Source: Earliella scabrosa | Lineage: Eukaryota; Basidiomycota; Agaricomycetes; Polyporales; Polyporaceae | Assembly: GCA_022605405.1 (NCBI GenBank) | Contig: JABYQQ010000001.1 | Location: 1,798,001-1,862,000 of the forward strand | Reading direction: 5' to 3' | DNA length: 64,000 bases | Shown here: positions 1 to 11,083 of the stretch, piece after piece | How positions within the stretch are numbered: the stretch's first letter is position 1 | Layout: every line of letters starts with the position of its first letter | Position numbers and translations under genes: made by a program | Notes under the pieces: model-generated | Database searches by the model: none | The model's input: the letters and a program-made list of their open reading frames with translations, nothing else | Told to the model about the DNA's origin: nothing

Positions 1-647
1 CACCCAGGTTTCTGACCCATAACCTCCCCCGGCGCAGTTACATTCGGGCTGACTGGCGGGCGTCACTCTCAGGCGAGTCACTGCAGCACTTCATCTCTGA
101 GTAGAGCGAATGTCTGACCCAAAGTCTCGAATGCAGCTTGCAAATTGCCACCTGATTTTCCAGGTTGGGTCGAAGAGTCCTCAAGGCGGCGTAGCTCAAG
201 TCACGTAGTGTCCGACGAGAAGTCTGGATACCTTATATATACTGCTATAACATTGCAGATCATATACGAATAAATATTTGAGTTGTTTTGCGCACTGTGC
301 AGGATGTGTGACTCCTCGATCGATTCCAATTTACGGACCCGATGTTGTGGACCATGGGGGCGGGAATTGCCATATTTGTCTTGCCATGTGGCGGTATGCC
401 GACTTCATGCCAGAACACGGTGATGGTAAGTACATCTTGACTGTCTATCACTGCCTCATTCTCGGGATTGTTACGCAGATGGTTTTCACCGATGATCTCG
501 CACTGTGGGCGCCTCATGGCTCAGACTCCCTATGTTCATGGGATGGAACGGCGGCGGGTGGTAAGTAGTAGCAACAGCCAAGTTCCAAGTACCAACCAAG
601 ACACCGTCTTGAACGAGCTATTCGCGACGTCTTAGAGTACTCAGTAA
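1..647. other. Left edge, no confident gene
   Basis: No recognisable product. A plus-strand open stretch at 278-568 contains two donor-like GTAAGT sites (426 and 561) and an acceptor-like CAG ending at 478. Splicing 426-478 brings in an early stop, so no consistent upstream exon for the next gene model could be built. It may be 5' UTR or lost exons of the model starting at 648. Confidence 0.3.
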
Positions 648-1351
648 ATGCGAATATGTCTTGCAGCCATGACCAAAATGAGGGAGGAAAGCTGTAAGCC
701 CGGCAAAGGCGTTTTGCACCAACAATCCGATCATATATGTCTTGAAGGAGCACGCCCTCTCCAACTCATACCTCTTGGATCTCATGATGCCACAGAGCCA
801 AGGCTTCAACGTCTTCCCCGCCATCCCCAGTCATCTCATGGAGTCAACGCCACCAGGGCCTCGTGGTCGAGGTCGGCGACACCTTCGGAAGGGCAAGCCG
901 CCACTGGCAACACCGAGTCGCCGCTCGGGCACAGCACGGTCACTTCAACCTCTCCTCAGCCACGATCTTCAGAGCAGGTTCCGTTGATGAATGTCCATCG
1001 CCAAGAGGGCGAGTCTCTTCAGGCCTCGACGAGTAGCTCCCAGGTCTTAGGTGAGCCTCTCGGTGGCTCAGCACCCTCTACCGCATGACTAATGTGATGC
1101 CACCCAGCTGAGACCGTCGCGATCATGCGCAACAATATGCGCGTACTCGAGGAGGTACAGGCCTCGCTCGAAACCGGCCTGGACGAAGTCCAAACATCTC
1201 TCGCGGCCGCGATGGAGCGGCTGAACGGCCTGCTCGAGGAGGTGCTCGTCAACCAGCAGCAGAAGATGGAGATGACGATCCGCGTCATGGAGAGGGTGGT
1301 GAGGATCGATAGGTGCGTCTCTTGTCGTCACTATATTATTTCTACAGCTGA
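648..1351 (+). CDS. Hypothetical small protein with C-terminal coiled coil (weak model)
   Basis: I do not recognise this gene. The model has exons 648-1050, 1108-1312 and 1348-1351 (612 nt, 203 aa). Intron 1 begins GTGAGC, contains the branch-like GACTAAT and ends CCCAG. The reading frame matches on both sides of it, which is the best support. Intron 2 (GTGCGT...TACAG) brings a stop just after the junction. The N-terminal two-thirds is Ser/Thr/Pro-rich and looks disordered. The last 60 or so residues (VLEEVQASLETGLDEV, LNGLLEEVLVNQQQKMEM) have heptad-like hydrophobic spacing typical of a coiled coil. The start is uncertain: ATG at 648 lies just after an acceptor-like region, and exons may be missing upstream. 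It could also be a decayed gene. Confidence 0.4.
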
Positions 1352-4300
1352 AAGGACGGGCACAGGAACATACCCGTAATGAAGTAATTGACCATGGGCC
1401 CGCTTCGTGCCACAGTTCGTGGTCGCGGTGTATGAAACTATCTGTAGATGGATAGTACGCGATGCGCTTGGTGGTGTATTTGCATTTCCAGCACTACTCT
1501 GCGTACATTATGTACTCGTGTAGCTCGATGTCCGCAAGAGCCGCCATCATGCGCCGTACAACGATGACAACTGAAGCTCGGAATTGTGGCTTGCGAGCAT
1601 CGAGAGCACTGACAGCGTGCCCACTTGATATGTTCCAATGATTGAGAGCACGGACACGCCTTGGACTCCTACGAATGCATGGTCTGGTCTTTCTTCCTCA
1701 CGAAATGATTTTTTCTCGGGATGTATTCATTGTGTCGTGTGCTAGCCATGATCTACCGGTGTAGGATCGATCCAGACCGTCCCAGCACCAGGCGACTTTT
1801 GTCCAATTGATTCATCGAGAGAGGTTGTCCGGCTGTAGATAAAGAAATCGTGGCGAATCTGAGGGCGTCGAAAATGAGAGGAGAGGACGGCTACGCACAC
1901 TTAGAAGCGACCCCCCCAACTCCCAAAAGTCGGCACTGACTTGATATCGACATACCGTCACAACCTGGAGGGATCGCCGCCTCTACTATACTCCACTTCC
2001 ACTGAGCTGATGTATCAAGCTGAATCGAACCGTCGGAAACGGTGCGATCTGGCCAAAAATCCAAGGTGAGTTAGTTATACAAGTCCTCGTGCACATACCT
2101 GCGTAATTCAACGCGTCGCTCAGCGCCACTCATCCCTCTTGAGCTCGCTTGGGAACACCGCGGATCATGCAACCGTTGAGACTCGCCTGGCCTGCGCCTC
2201 CTGCAAAACAAGCAACTCCTTCAACGTTCACAAGACACGCCCAGCCATCGCCACATACCTGTCTGCGAGGGCATCGGGGCTCTGGTACGCCCCTCCCATA
2301 CCAGGTGCGAGATCCGTCCAAGTGCAAGCGAGCAGCCCGGCGGGCGCGGGCGACAGAACGTTCATGAGCGTTGCGATGACCACATACCTGCTCCCTTTCA
2401 CCGCACACCCGCAGAGCCCACCCCCGAGTCGACCGGGACCTTGTGCTTCATCTCCCGTGTTCCGTGTACCATGTGCCGCGCTTCTCTCGTGCGCGGAGAG
2501 CTTCTCGTTGCCCCTCGCCAGGGCCTGCGCGATGCCCGGACCCTGCAATCTGTCCTTGTGTGGTGGAGGCGATCCGAGGGCGGCGGAGTTCCCGGAAGCA
2601 GCGCGACCTCGACCTGTCCATGCGGCGGAAGGGGATCCAGACGGCGAGAAGAGCCACTGCGGGGCCTCAATCTTCTGTGTGGCTCTGCGTCGCATCTGCA
2701 CCCGCGCACCCCTTCGCACCTATGTATCGGCCGTTTGTGCGCCCTCGGCAGAGGAAGACTAACCCAAGAAGCGCAGGTGCGCTCCGAACGCGGAGGTTTG
2801 CACCGCGGCGAGCTGTCACCCCGTCCGTCACGGGCGACGCGGAGCGAGTGCGCACGGCGCGTCGAGCACCTTCTCGACGCCGATCCGCGCGTTCTGCGGT
2901 CCTGCGGCTCAGCCGTCGAGCCTTGGGGACGCTCCTCGGCAGCGGCATCGGTCGCGTTCGAGGGGCTGGGGGCAATCGTATCGTTCGAACCGTATTCGCG
3001 AATCGACGCGGGGGCACGGTGCGGCGCTGCGCGCAAGCTCCGTCGGTTCTGCTCGGCTCCGTTTTGGGTCCCAGAGCGAAATGAAGGACCGCCCAAGGAC
3101 CGCGCTGCACGCTGGCCGATGCGAAGCTGAGCGGGAGTGCATGACGCACCGAGGGCCCTCTGCGCATAACCCCATGATTGTCCGGCGCGGCGGACCCCGT
3201 TCGCACGGGCGTAGCGGCGGGTCCGAGATGGCCCAGCGATCTCCTGTTGCGCGTACGCCTGAGAACGGGCTCGAGGATGGACTGGGGCCGAGAGCACGGC
3301 GGGCGTTGACAGGGGGAGCTAAGGCGCAGATTTCGCGACATATGACACGCTTGCGAGAGGGAGGGGCGAGCAGCCGACGCGGTGCTGTGCTGCTCGTGTG
3401 GAAGGAACGACGGGGATGACGGTATTGCATGCGCCCTGCTAAGCTCCATATGGCAGCCCTGCGCCAGCGCAGGCGGCGGAGAGAGGATCTGTGGCATGAG
3501 CTTCGAGTCTCCGCGAGGGCCCATTCGCAGGCAAAGAAACATACCAGCGCGTCGCGTGTGCCCGATCGCGACTGGGCTGATGACATATGGGTCCACAGCG
3601 GAAGAGAGCGCGAGAGAACGAGAACTCACGTGCGCCGTGCGCTGCACCCTGTCCCGGCGATCGGCTCCCATTGGCCCCCGCGGCGCACCGTCGAAGCCCT
3701 GCCCGCTATGGGCCGCTTCCGAGTGCGATCCACAAGAAGAGTGCCACTGCGCCGCCGCATCGCCGGCGCGAGGGGCCCGCGATCACTCGCCGGTCACTCG
3801 CTGGTCACTCGCCTCGGATTGGAGTCTGCTGCGCGCGAGCCGAGCGCAAGCTTGTGAAGCCGTGCACCATCCCAATCCCAGTACAGCACCCGCGCAGCCA
3901 CCGGGCTTCCTCCTCTGCGACATCACGAAGTCTCGAAGCCCAGCCGTGCAAGCGACACGTCCTCCCTGGAACTCACGGCCTACGCGACATGTGCGGACCC
4001 CCGACCTGCCGGACAGCCTGGCAGCGCGCATCAGCCCATCGCGGCAAGCGTTATGGCATGCGAAGCGGACGCTCACCCAGTATGGCTCCGATGCTGTTAT
4101 ATGCTGAAACTGGGATGCGTTCTCTGTCTCTGCCGACCCGCCTCGGCCCCGGCGATACGGCACAGAACCCCGGGGCGGCTCACGGCCAATCGCAGCGGCC
4201 CCTGCGCGAGGTCGCCTGGGAGTCGTGGTGCAGTCGGTGAGAAAACCGCGCAGGGCTCGAGCTGGGAGGACCGGCGTGATTGCCTGTCCGCGATTGGTGG

Positions 4301-4586
4301 GCCCACGCTCCGACGGAGATGGCGATCTACATGTCCGAGTAGTTCCTCCGGGGAACAACGGTTCACGCGAAGCCCTTCCAGCGCATTCGACGTCGAACGA
4401 AGCAGCCTCGACCTACCTCGCGAACCATCTCGCACCCTGAGGCTGTCCTATGTGAGACAGCGCTTGCAGGGTGTGCGGGACACGTCCACTTCACCTTCAC
4501 GGACCCTCAACGGTGGTTGTGCGTCGCTTAGCGGAGGAAGGTTCTCGCAGGGACTGGACGGGATGCGTGACGCACGAGGGTGTGTA
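1352..4586. other. Gene-free stretch; GC-rich from about 2.1 kb
   Basis: From 1352 to 2100 there is nothing recognisable. From about 2130 to 4500 the DNA is GC-rich and open frames overlap on both strands (for example minus 2667-3671 and 2398-3297, plus 3382-4107). Their translations are Arg/Pro/Ala/Ser-rich, show no domain, and no frame is favoured. I read this as compositional openness rather than genes. The 3' UTR of SSL1 probably occupies the right end. Confidence 0.5.
3783..3814. repeat. 11-bp tandem repeat, about three copies
   Basis: TCACTCGCCGG is followed directly by TCACTCGCTGG and a partial third copy TCACTCGCCT. It is a short imperfect array inside the GC-rich stretch. Confidence 0.7.
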
Positions 4587-6240
4587 TTACTTGCCGCATC
4601 CTGGGCAGCAGTGCACGACGTCGTGCACAAACACATCGCAGTCCGTACAGAAGTCGTGCTGACATTCTGGGCAGCGGTAGCGCCCGAGCGGGCTCATGCC
4701 CTCCCCAGCTGCCCCGAGCATGGCCGACGGGCTCTCTCTGAACGCGACCGAGCAGCCATGACATCGCTTGCTGGGATTTGGGGTCTCTTCGAGCGATATC
4801 CTGCACCGGTGATCAGTCTCGGTACTATCATATCTCTGCCCGATTGAGCCCACTCACACAGCAGCGTACGGCTTGACAGGGAAGAGGTGGTGGTAGCTCC
4901 GCGCGAGGTGGGGCGAGCTCACGATCATTAGCCCGCAGATGTCGCAATCGGTCGGGACGTCGCACACCTTGGCGAGGCAGCGTGGGCATAGAAAGCCCTC
5001 GCTCTTCATTTGCGAGTGGCACACACACAACGAGGGTGGAGACGTGTCTGGGAGACGCATCGGGAAGCCCATGATCATTAGGTCTGCTGCAGGGTTCGCC
5101 CCCGTCCCTCCGGCGCGCGTCGCTGCACGCTGCGCTGGTGGGGGGATGAGTTCGAAGAGAAGGTCTTTGAAGTGACCTTCGTTCATGGCGACGCCAAACT
5201 GGCCTGCGGTCCGAATCTAGTTAGTAATAAGCCGGTTTCGGATCATAAAGGATCGATCGCTCACCGCCCGTCTTCTCGCAGAGATCACGGCAGATCTTCA
5301 TTTCTGCCGCGAGAGCTACGACGGATATACGTATACGGTCTTTGACGCATTCGTCGAGGGTGTCGTGTATGTTGCCGGGGTCGCATGTCGTCAGAGAACC
5401 GAATATGACGAGAATTTCTCGAGAGGAGTGTGTTGGTAGGTGACTCATGCTACTTCGCGCCATCTCAATGGCGTTCTGCAGACTCGGCTCGCCATTAGGC
5501 TCGAGTTTGTGGCGCTCGGATATGGCCTTGAGGACGTCTTGAGGGTTACCTACGGACATTCTCGTACACAGACGGATACAGGATACATGATGAGAGCGTG
5601 ACATACCAGACATTTCCCCCACGCGTTCACCGAGACCACCCCTCATCCCGACCACACCGATTTGACCCAACGGGTTCTGGTCGAACCATTCGGTAACGAA
5701 TTCTCTTGCATACTGGAGCATGAGGTCGAACCGGGTTGGTCGCATGTCACGGTCCATCATGGCTGAGGACAAGTCTAGGACGAGAACTAGGTGGCGGATG
5801 ATTGTTCGGCGGATTGCTGCAGCGGGCGCGAGGAGCCTGAAGGTGAATCTGTCGGAAATACAGCCTCACAAGTCCTAGCAAGCTGGAGCTCACCTTCTCC
5901 GTCTCCCTCGTGCGATCAAGTCTTGCACCGAACCCTCCAGCCGACCGGCTTCATCTTCTTGCACAGTATCCCAAGAGCGCGTATACGATGCTTCCCATGC
6001 ATATGGTTGCTACCGTATGTTCGACAGAGTGCTCCTCAGGTGGGTAAGAGGTTGGTGAAGTAGACGGAATCATACCTCTTTCGCCTTCCCCTTTCCCTTG
6101 TCCTTCTTGCGCCGGTCTATTGCCTTGCCCTTGCCCTTGCTTTTCGTGCGGCTGGGGTCATCGTCCAGGCCAGTGATGGATACGTCTGAGTCTGAGTCGT
6201 CCACAAAGTCGTCGCCAATTCGCCTTCCTGCTGGTGGCAT
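4587..6240 (-). CDS. SSL1: TFIIH core subunit SSL1 / p44
   Basis: Subunit of the TFIIH core that supports the XPD helicase in transcription initiation and nucleotide excision repair. Six exons on the minus strand: 6240-6076, 6009-5894, 5836-5607, 5549-5265, 5203-4858, 4800-4587 (1356 nt, 451 aa; yeast Ssl1 is 461). The N-terminus is acidic then Lys-rich. The conserved PYAWEASYTRSWD opens exon 2. A von Willebrand A/Ssl1-like domain follows with HLVLVLDLSSAM (Asp115, Ser117, Ser118 as MIDAS-like residues). Next come a C4 zinc-finger region (CVCHSQ...CPRC, CDICG) and a C-terminal RING-like TFIIH-C1 domain (CHGC, YRCPECQHDFCTDCD, CCPGCG). All junctions keep phase. The ATG at 6240 is chosen because the frame upstream offers only GTG. 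It is head-to-head with the alcohol dehydrogenase. Confidence 0.94.
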
Positions 6241-6951
6241 GTCGTCTTCGTACACGCAAAAGGAACAGAAGAGGGAGGAGGGAAGGATAACCTAAGCGTT
6301 AGTCGACGCGGTAGGAATGGGACGCGTCAAGCGAGCGCTCATGGCACGTGGCAAGAGCGGCTTCGGACCGATGGCCCGCATGCGCCGAACCTGGTATATT
6401 GAACACGCTGGTTCGTTCGGAACGCAACACGATCTCTCGTACTTGTCTTGACCAAGATTCCGTCAACCGCGAGCGCACACCTCTTCTATGGCTTAGGTTA
6501 CTCTGCTCCCTCGACTACGATGATTAGTCCAGGCTAAAGGTAAGTAACTAGAGATTTCATGGTCGACACAAGCCCACATGTCCAGGTTTGAGCAAGAGCG
6601 AGCCGCGTGTGTATTTGTGTGGGCTCATATGGCTCCAAGTTGCCCACAGCGTCTCTCTTCTCGCACGGATGGAAGAAGACCCGAGTTCGCGAAGGTGCAG
6701 AGTTGATCCCTTTGTCGGACGACGCCCGGTCCCTCCCGACGTCCAGATAGAGTAATTCCAGCACCATATCGAGCGAAAACTTCGTGGAGCGTCGTCTTGC
6801 TCTCGGACGTCATCTTCTCTCTCCAACGTCATTGTCGTCGACGCCCTGCGAGTATATAGTCTGTCGCGATGGTCTCAGCGACGTCCCCTTCCCTTGCTCC
6901 CAAACCCCTTGCTTCCACCTGCGTTGATACTACTGCCTCTCTCTACTCGCG
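6241..6951. promoter_or_regulatory. Shared divergent promoter region, SSL1 / alcohol dehydrogenase
   Basis: About 0.7 kb separates the two divergent start codons. The dehydrogenase side has TATATAG at 6853-6859, some 95 nt before its ATG, followed by a pyrimidine-rich tract. No TATA box is evident on the SSL1 side, which is common for housekeeping genes. Short open frames on the minus strand at 6534-6832 look spurious. Confidence 0.5.
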
Positions 6952-8194
6952 ATGCCGTCGAAGCAGGTTGAATTCAAGGGCTACGCCCTTACTGGTAAGT
7001 CTCTCATGACAAAAGACGCGTCAATCACGAGCATGACGCGTGCTATAGATCCCTCCAAGTGGACAGACCTCAAGGTCATGGAGTTCAAGCCAAAGACATT
7101 CCAGTCTGAAGATGTCGAGCTCGCGATTACCCACTGCGGTGTATGTGGATCCGACGTCCACACCCTCACCCAAGGCTGGGGCGAGTCGAAGCTTCCGCTC
7201 GTCGTCGGTCATGAGATCGTCGGCACTGTCACCCGGGTCGGCGACAAGGTCACCGAATTCAAGCCCGGAGACCGCGTCGGGGTCGGCGCGCAGATTGGCA
7301 GCTGCCTCTCGTGCCGCCCATGCAAGGATGGATACGAAAACTACTGCTCCAATGGCATAGACACCTACGTACGTGGTCTTCTGGTCGATCAGCCAGCAGT
7401 TTGTGACTATGTGCGCGAAGAACGCGGAGTACCCAGACGGAGTCGTCTCTCAAGGTGGCTACTCCACTGCCATCCGCGCGCATCAACGCTTCGTCTTCCC
7501 CATCCCAAAGGAGATCGAGTCCCGTCATGCCGCCTCCATGATGTGCGCTGGACTCACCGTCTACTCGCCCCTCAAGACCCAGGGGTGCGGACCTGGCAAG
7601 AAGGTCGGCATCATGGGCATCGGAGGTCTCGGTCACTACGCTATCTTGTGGGCTAAAGCTATGGGTGCGGAAGTCTACGCGTTCACCCACGACGACAGCA
7701 AGATGGACGACATCAAGAAGATGGGGGTGGACCACGTCGTGGATATCAAACAGAAGGCGAGTGCACTCGATAATGAGCTTCGAGCACGAGTGCTGATCTA
7801 GTAATCTATTGCGTATCAGGAGTTCTGGAAGGACTACGCACAGACGTTTGACATCCTGCTGTCGACACGTGACGCGTTCGGCGAGAAGATGCCCTTGGGC
7901 GACTTCCTGTCGATGTTGTACGTCCACGGCCGATTCGTAACCGTCGGACTTCCCGACCAAGACGACCCATTCCCTCAACTTCATCCCTTCAACTTCGCCC
8001 CCAACGGCTGCTTGATGGGCGGAAGTCACATCGGTAACAAGGCGGAATGTTTGGAGATGCTGGAGCTCGCACGCGCGAAAGGTATCAAGCCCTGGATCGA
8101 AGAGATGCCTATGCATGACGTCGGCAAAGCTCTTCAGAACCTGAAGGATAATAAGGTTAGATACCGTTACGTGTTGAGTCAGGATCTGGTCTAA
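6952..8194 (+). CDS. Zinc-type NADP(H) alcohol dehydrogenase (cinnamyl-ADH / ADH6 family)
   Basis: Medium-chain dehydrogenase predicted to reduce aldehydes (aromatic, cinnamyl or furan type) to alcohols in the cytosol. Exons: 6952-6994, 7049-7368, 7421-7756, 7820-8194 (1074 nt, 357 aa, full length for the family). Catalytic zinc ligands are visible in HCGVCGSDVH (Cys47) and GHE (His69, Glu70). Structural zinc ligands are Cys100, Cys103, Cys106 and Cys114. The Rossmann motif is GIGGLG. The C-terminus keeps the GxxHIGNKAE and KVRYRYVL blocks usual in the family. Intron 3 (7757-7819) starts GC rather than GT (AAG|GCGAGT); no GT donor preserves frame. In wood-decay fungi such enzymes act in aryl alcohol metabolism, but the substrate cannot be read from the sequence. 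Confidence 0.94.
7757..7819 (+). other. GC-AG intron in alcohol dehydrogenase
   Basis: The intron begins GCGAGT after exon end AAG and ends CAG. The frame (phase 0) and conserved protein (VDIKQK then EFWKDYAQ) hold only with this GC donor. The nearby GT at 7761 would shift the frame. Confidence 0.75.
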
Positions 8195-10460
8195 GGTCTC
8201 CCTATATCTGTGAGTGAGTTCGTCCATCGTTGATTGTTGGGTATCCAGCTCACAACGCAAAGGGATGACAGGTCGTGCGATGTCAGGCATAGCGTACATT
8301 CACTCTAATTACGATCCCTTTCGTGATCATTCGGACCCCTATGATTTGTGATTGTTATCTTTGAACGAAAGGTACTAGCTGGTTGGTGCTTGTTACCCTT
8401 TTGGTGTGTACGCTGATATGATTTGTCTAGAAGGGGATCCTGTGACTGAGGCATGCGGCGTGCCCGAACATGCGCGTTTCGTCGCTACGACGTCGTGTGG
8501 TTGGTTTCGTCATTTGTACGACTAGTGCTCGAGGCATGGCCCAATGATCGAGCTATTATTGAAGCCTGCGCCGGACGGCTCGCCCTCGCCGTATGCCCGT
8601 GACCTCCCAGTCTTCGCTCTCTTGATCAAAGTTGATCTGGTGCGTCGCGGAGTTGTGCTCGTCAAAGTTGCGAGTCTGCTGAAACTCAGCGAACACTTAC
8701 GGTTGTAACTGCAGGTAGCGTCGATGACCTTCCAAGCATGCCGGCTGCGCTTCAAAGCATCTTCGGAACGTTCGTCAGTGCTACCTTTCCCTGAAGCGAG
8801 AAAATGGTTCAGCGCGCAGGTTGGTAATCCAAGTGCAGACGAACAAGCGCCACGGCTGGGGCTGCTTCGACAATGGCGTATAGGTTCGTTGGCCGTCGTA
8901 CCTACGCTACCGCAACCTACTGATACATGTTTTCTGCGCAAGGCGGATATGATGCCGAATACTATGCCGGGAACTCCCGGGTTGCGGGCTGAATGCGTGC
9001 TCAGGAATCGGCCGTCAGCGATGACGGACTGTTCTGCAGTGTTCTCACGAGCGGGACCATTCGTGGTATTGCTCAGCATGGTTAGTACGGCACGCACCCT
9101 ATTCATGTGTCCAAACCTTATCCTGCCTACTGTCCCTTTCAGGGCACCCGTTGACCACTCAAGGTCCGCGCCGATGGTGCGTATGTGCTCGCTAGCCCCG
9201 TTGGCTCCGGACATATCCCGATGATGGCGCTCGGGGACCTTGGTTCCTCGCACGGTACATCTTCGACCATCGCGCAGAGATACCTCGTCGAGAGTGGACG
9301 TCGACGTTCACGAAGGGTCCAGAAGCCCGAGGACGTGTCGCTCGACGGACGGAGGAATGGAGCTTTTCTGGACACGGACCGCTCAGTGGCGAGCGAGCGG
9401 CGCGCCGAAGACGGATCGACGATCTGGAATGAGACGCTATGCGCTGGTGAGTCGTATCGTCAAGCGGGTCCTTGACGGACTGCGCCGCAAGCACCCGAAC
9501 CTGTTGAATGTGGAGCAGTGGATGCGTACGAACCATTACGTGGGGTAGATCGGTAACGACATCGCGGAGGGCGATGGGGGACTAGAAGAGGGATGTGGGG
9601 GAGGCGAGCGCGTCGCCGAGCTGTACCCCGCGGGGCTATCCTCTGGGTATGTCTGTGTGTCTCGTCCAGACCATCATTCTCTGATCGCTGTGTGGTGTAG
9701 AGTTCATAACACGTCGCGTGTGTCGTGAGGCGTGAGCTGATGCCGCTGCGTCGAAGGGGCCATATGCGGACCGGACCGGGGTGCTGTATGTCAAGTGTCC
9801 CAGGGCTCTGGAGAAGCATATGTCGAGAAGGTGGCCGCTGATGCCCGGATAGGAATGCTGGTCTGTCCACGGGGACCCTGGAGTGACAGTTGCTGAATGG
9901 TAAGCTTTAAGTTTACATAAACGATAGAGGACGAGTGCGTACTACTGGTGAACCCGTGCAGCGATCGTCGTTCTGCTCTCGTGTGTTCCGATCCCGAGAC
10001 TATAACTGTAATCTGAGTCCAGGCCTCGTTAGTGGGTTCACCGCGATGATCTACAGACCAAACCCTACCCGTGCGGTGTGACAGGATCGCGCAGCAGAAA
10101 GGTGTGTACTGGAAAGAGGATATGGTTTTTGTAGAAACGTAACCAGCAGTACAGGCGAGAAGCTACATGCCGGATGTAGCTGTACGAGAGCACGGCGACA
10201 TATCAAATCGAGAAGCAGGTACACGAACAGCAACCGAGAGCTACGTCAGAAACGCTGGAAGAGGCGGTGGGGCGAGAAGAAGGAAAGGAAGGGGGGACTG
10301 CGAACGTAAGGAGAAGATGTTAATAAGGCTAGTCAGGGACATGGCGCGTCCAAGGCGCGCCTCCGGCGGAAAACTCACGCGGGAGAGCCCTCGTCCTGAG
10401 AAGAGCGAGAAGACGGGCTGGCGCGGGGAGGCTCAGATCCCGCTCCGTTGCGGAGGCGGC
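8195..10460. other. Intergenic, no recognisable gene
   Basis: Short overlapping frames occur on both strands (for example minus 8522-9253, plus 9240-9548), without domains. The plus frame ends KHPNLLNVEQWMRTNHYVG, which reads protein-like but matches nothing I can name. It could be a decayed exon. Nothing else is supportable. Confidence 0.4.
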
Positions 10461-11004
10461 CTACTCCGCGTCGCCAGGCTCGCCCTCGACTTCCGCGCCA
10501 CCCTCGGGGTGGCCGATCCAGGGCGAGGGGTCGGCGACCATGGCGGCGTACTGGGCCTCGGTGATCGCGCAGAAGCGAATCGAGCCGTCCTTCCAGCCCC
10601 GCAGGAGGAGTTCCAACTTGGGCAGGTTGGAAACGTCGCTGAGGTTCCTGAACGGGACCTCGTTCAGCGGCCAACCTTCGATGCGGACGCGGTAGCGCTG
10701 CACGACGTTCTTCATATATGACTTTCGGCTCCAGCCCATCGTCGCGTTTCGATCGTTCGTGATCTCGCCTGCAAAAGAGACGACGCATCGGTCAGCACAA
10801 GCGCGAGGGACAGGGCGGGAGCGGAAGGCAGATCATAGGATGGAAGGCGGATGGACGCGAGCGGGCCCCGATTCGAGCGGATGGTGGGGGGACGGGACAC
10901 TTGCATAGCTGTTCTTTGATGATCCTGCGCAACTCGCTGCGAGCCTCGGTCATGCGCTCGCTGTAGGTCGGGCGTGTGTTGAGACGAAAGGTGATTTGGG
11001 ACAT
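10461..11004 (-). CDS. Small hypothetical protein of a type common in Agaricomycetes
   Basis: No known function. Exons 11004-10905 and 10768-10461 (408 nt, 135 aa). The core VVQRYRVRIEGWP, VPFRNLSDVSNLPKLELLL, RGWKDGSIRF resembles a conserved block I associate with uncharacterised agaricomycete proteins; I cannot name a Pfam family. The C-terminus is acidic. The 136-nt intron uses a GC donor (TAT|GCAAGT). The GT three bases further on gives the wrong phase, whereas the GC donor gives EQLCEITNDRNATMGW, in line with the family as I remember it. A TATAAG box lies about 75 nt upstream of the ATG, supporting this start. Confidence 0.72.
10769..10904 (-). other. GC-AG intron in the small hypothetical gene
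   Basis: On the minus strand the intron begins GCAAGT (a strong GC-type donor) and ends TTTTGCAG. It joins phase-1 exons. The alternative GT donor at CAA|GTGTCC does not keep the conserved downstream frame. Confidence 0.65.
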
Positions 11005-11077
11005 TCTAGGCGGAGAGCGGAGTTGAAGTTGTAGAGAGCGAGGGAGGAGATGCCGATGAGATCCCCGGCGCAGGATC

Positions 11078-11083
11078 CTTATA
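11078..11083 (-). promoter_or_regulatory. TATA box of the small hypothetical gene
   Basis: TATAAG on the minus strand, 74-79 nt upstream of the ATG at 11004, a usual fungal spacing. Confidence 0.55.

Noticed and set aside
2398..3671. Arg-rich proteins of about 300 residues on the minus strand
   Set aside because: Several frames are open at once on both strands, composition is Arg/Pro/Ser-rich and no domain is visible, so they are likely a GC effect.
6241..6255. Five-codon extension of SSL1
   Set aside because: Its first codon is GTG. The first ATG in frame is at 6240.
7259..8299. 346-codon open frame on the minus strand
   Set aside because: Antisense to the alcohol dehydrogenase, without domain or splice signals of its own.
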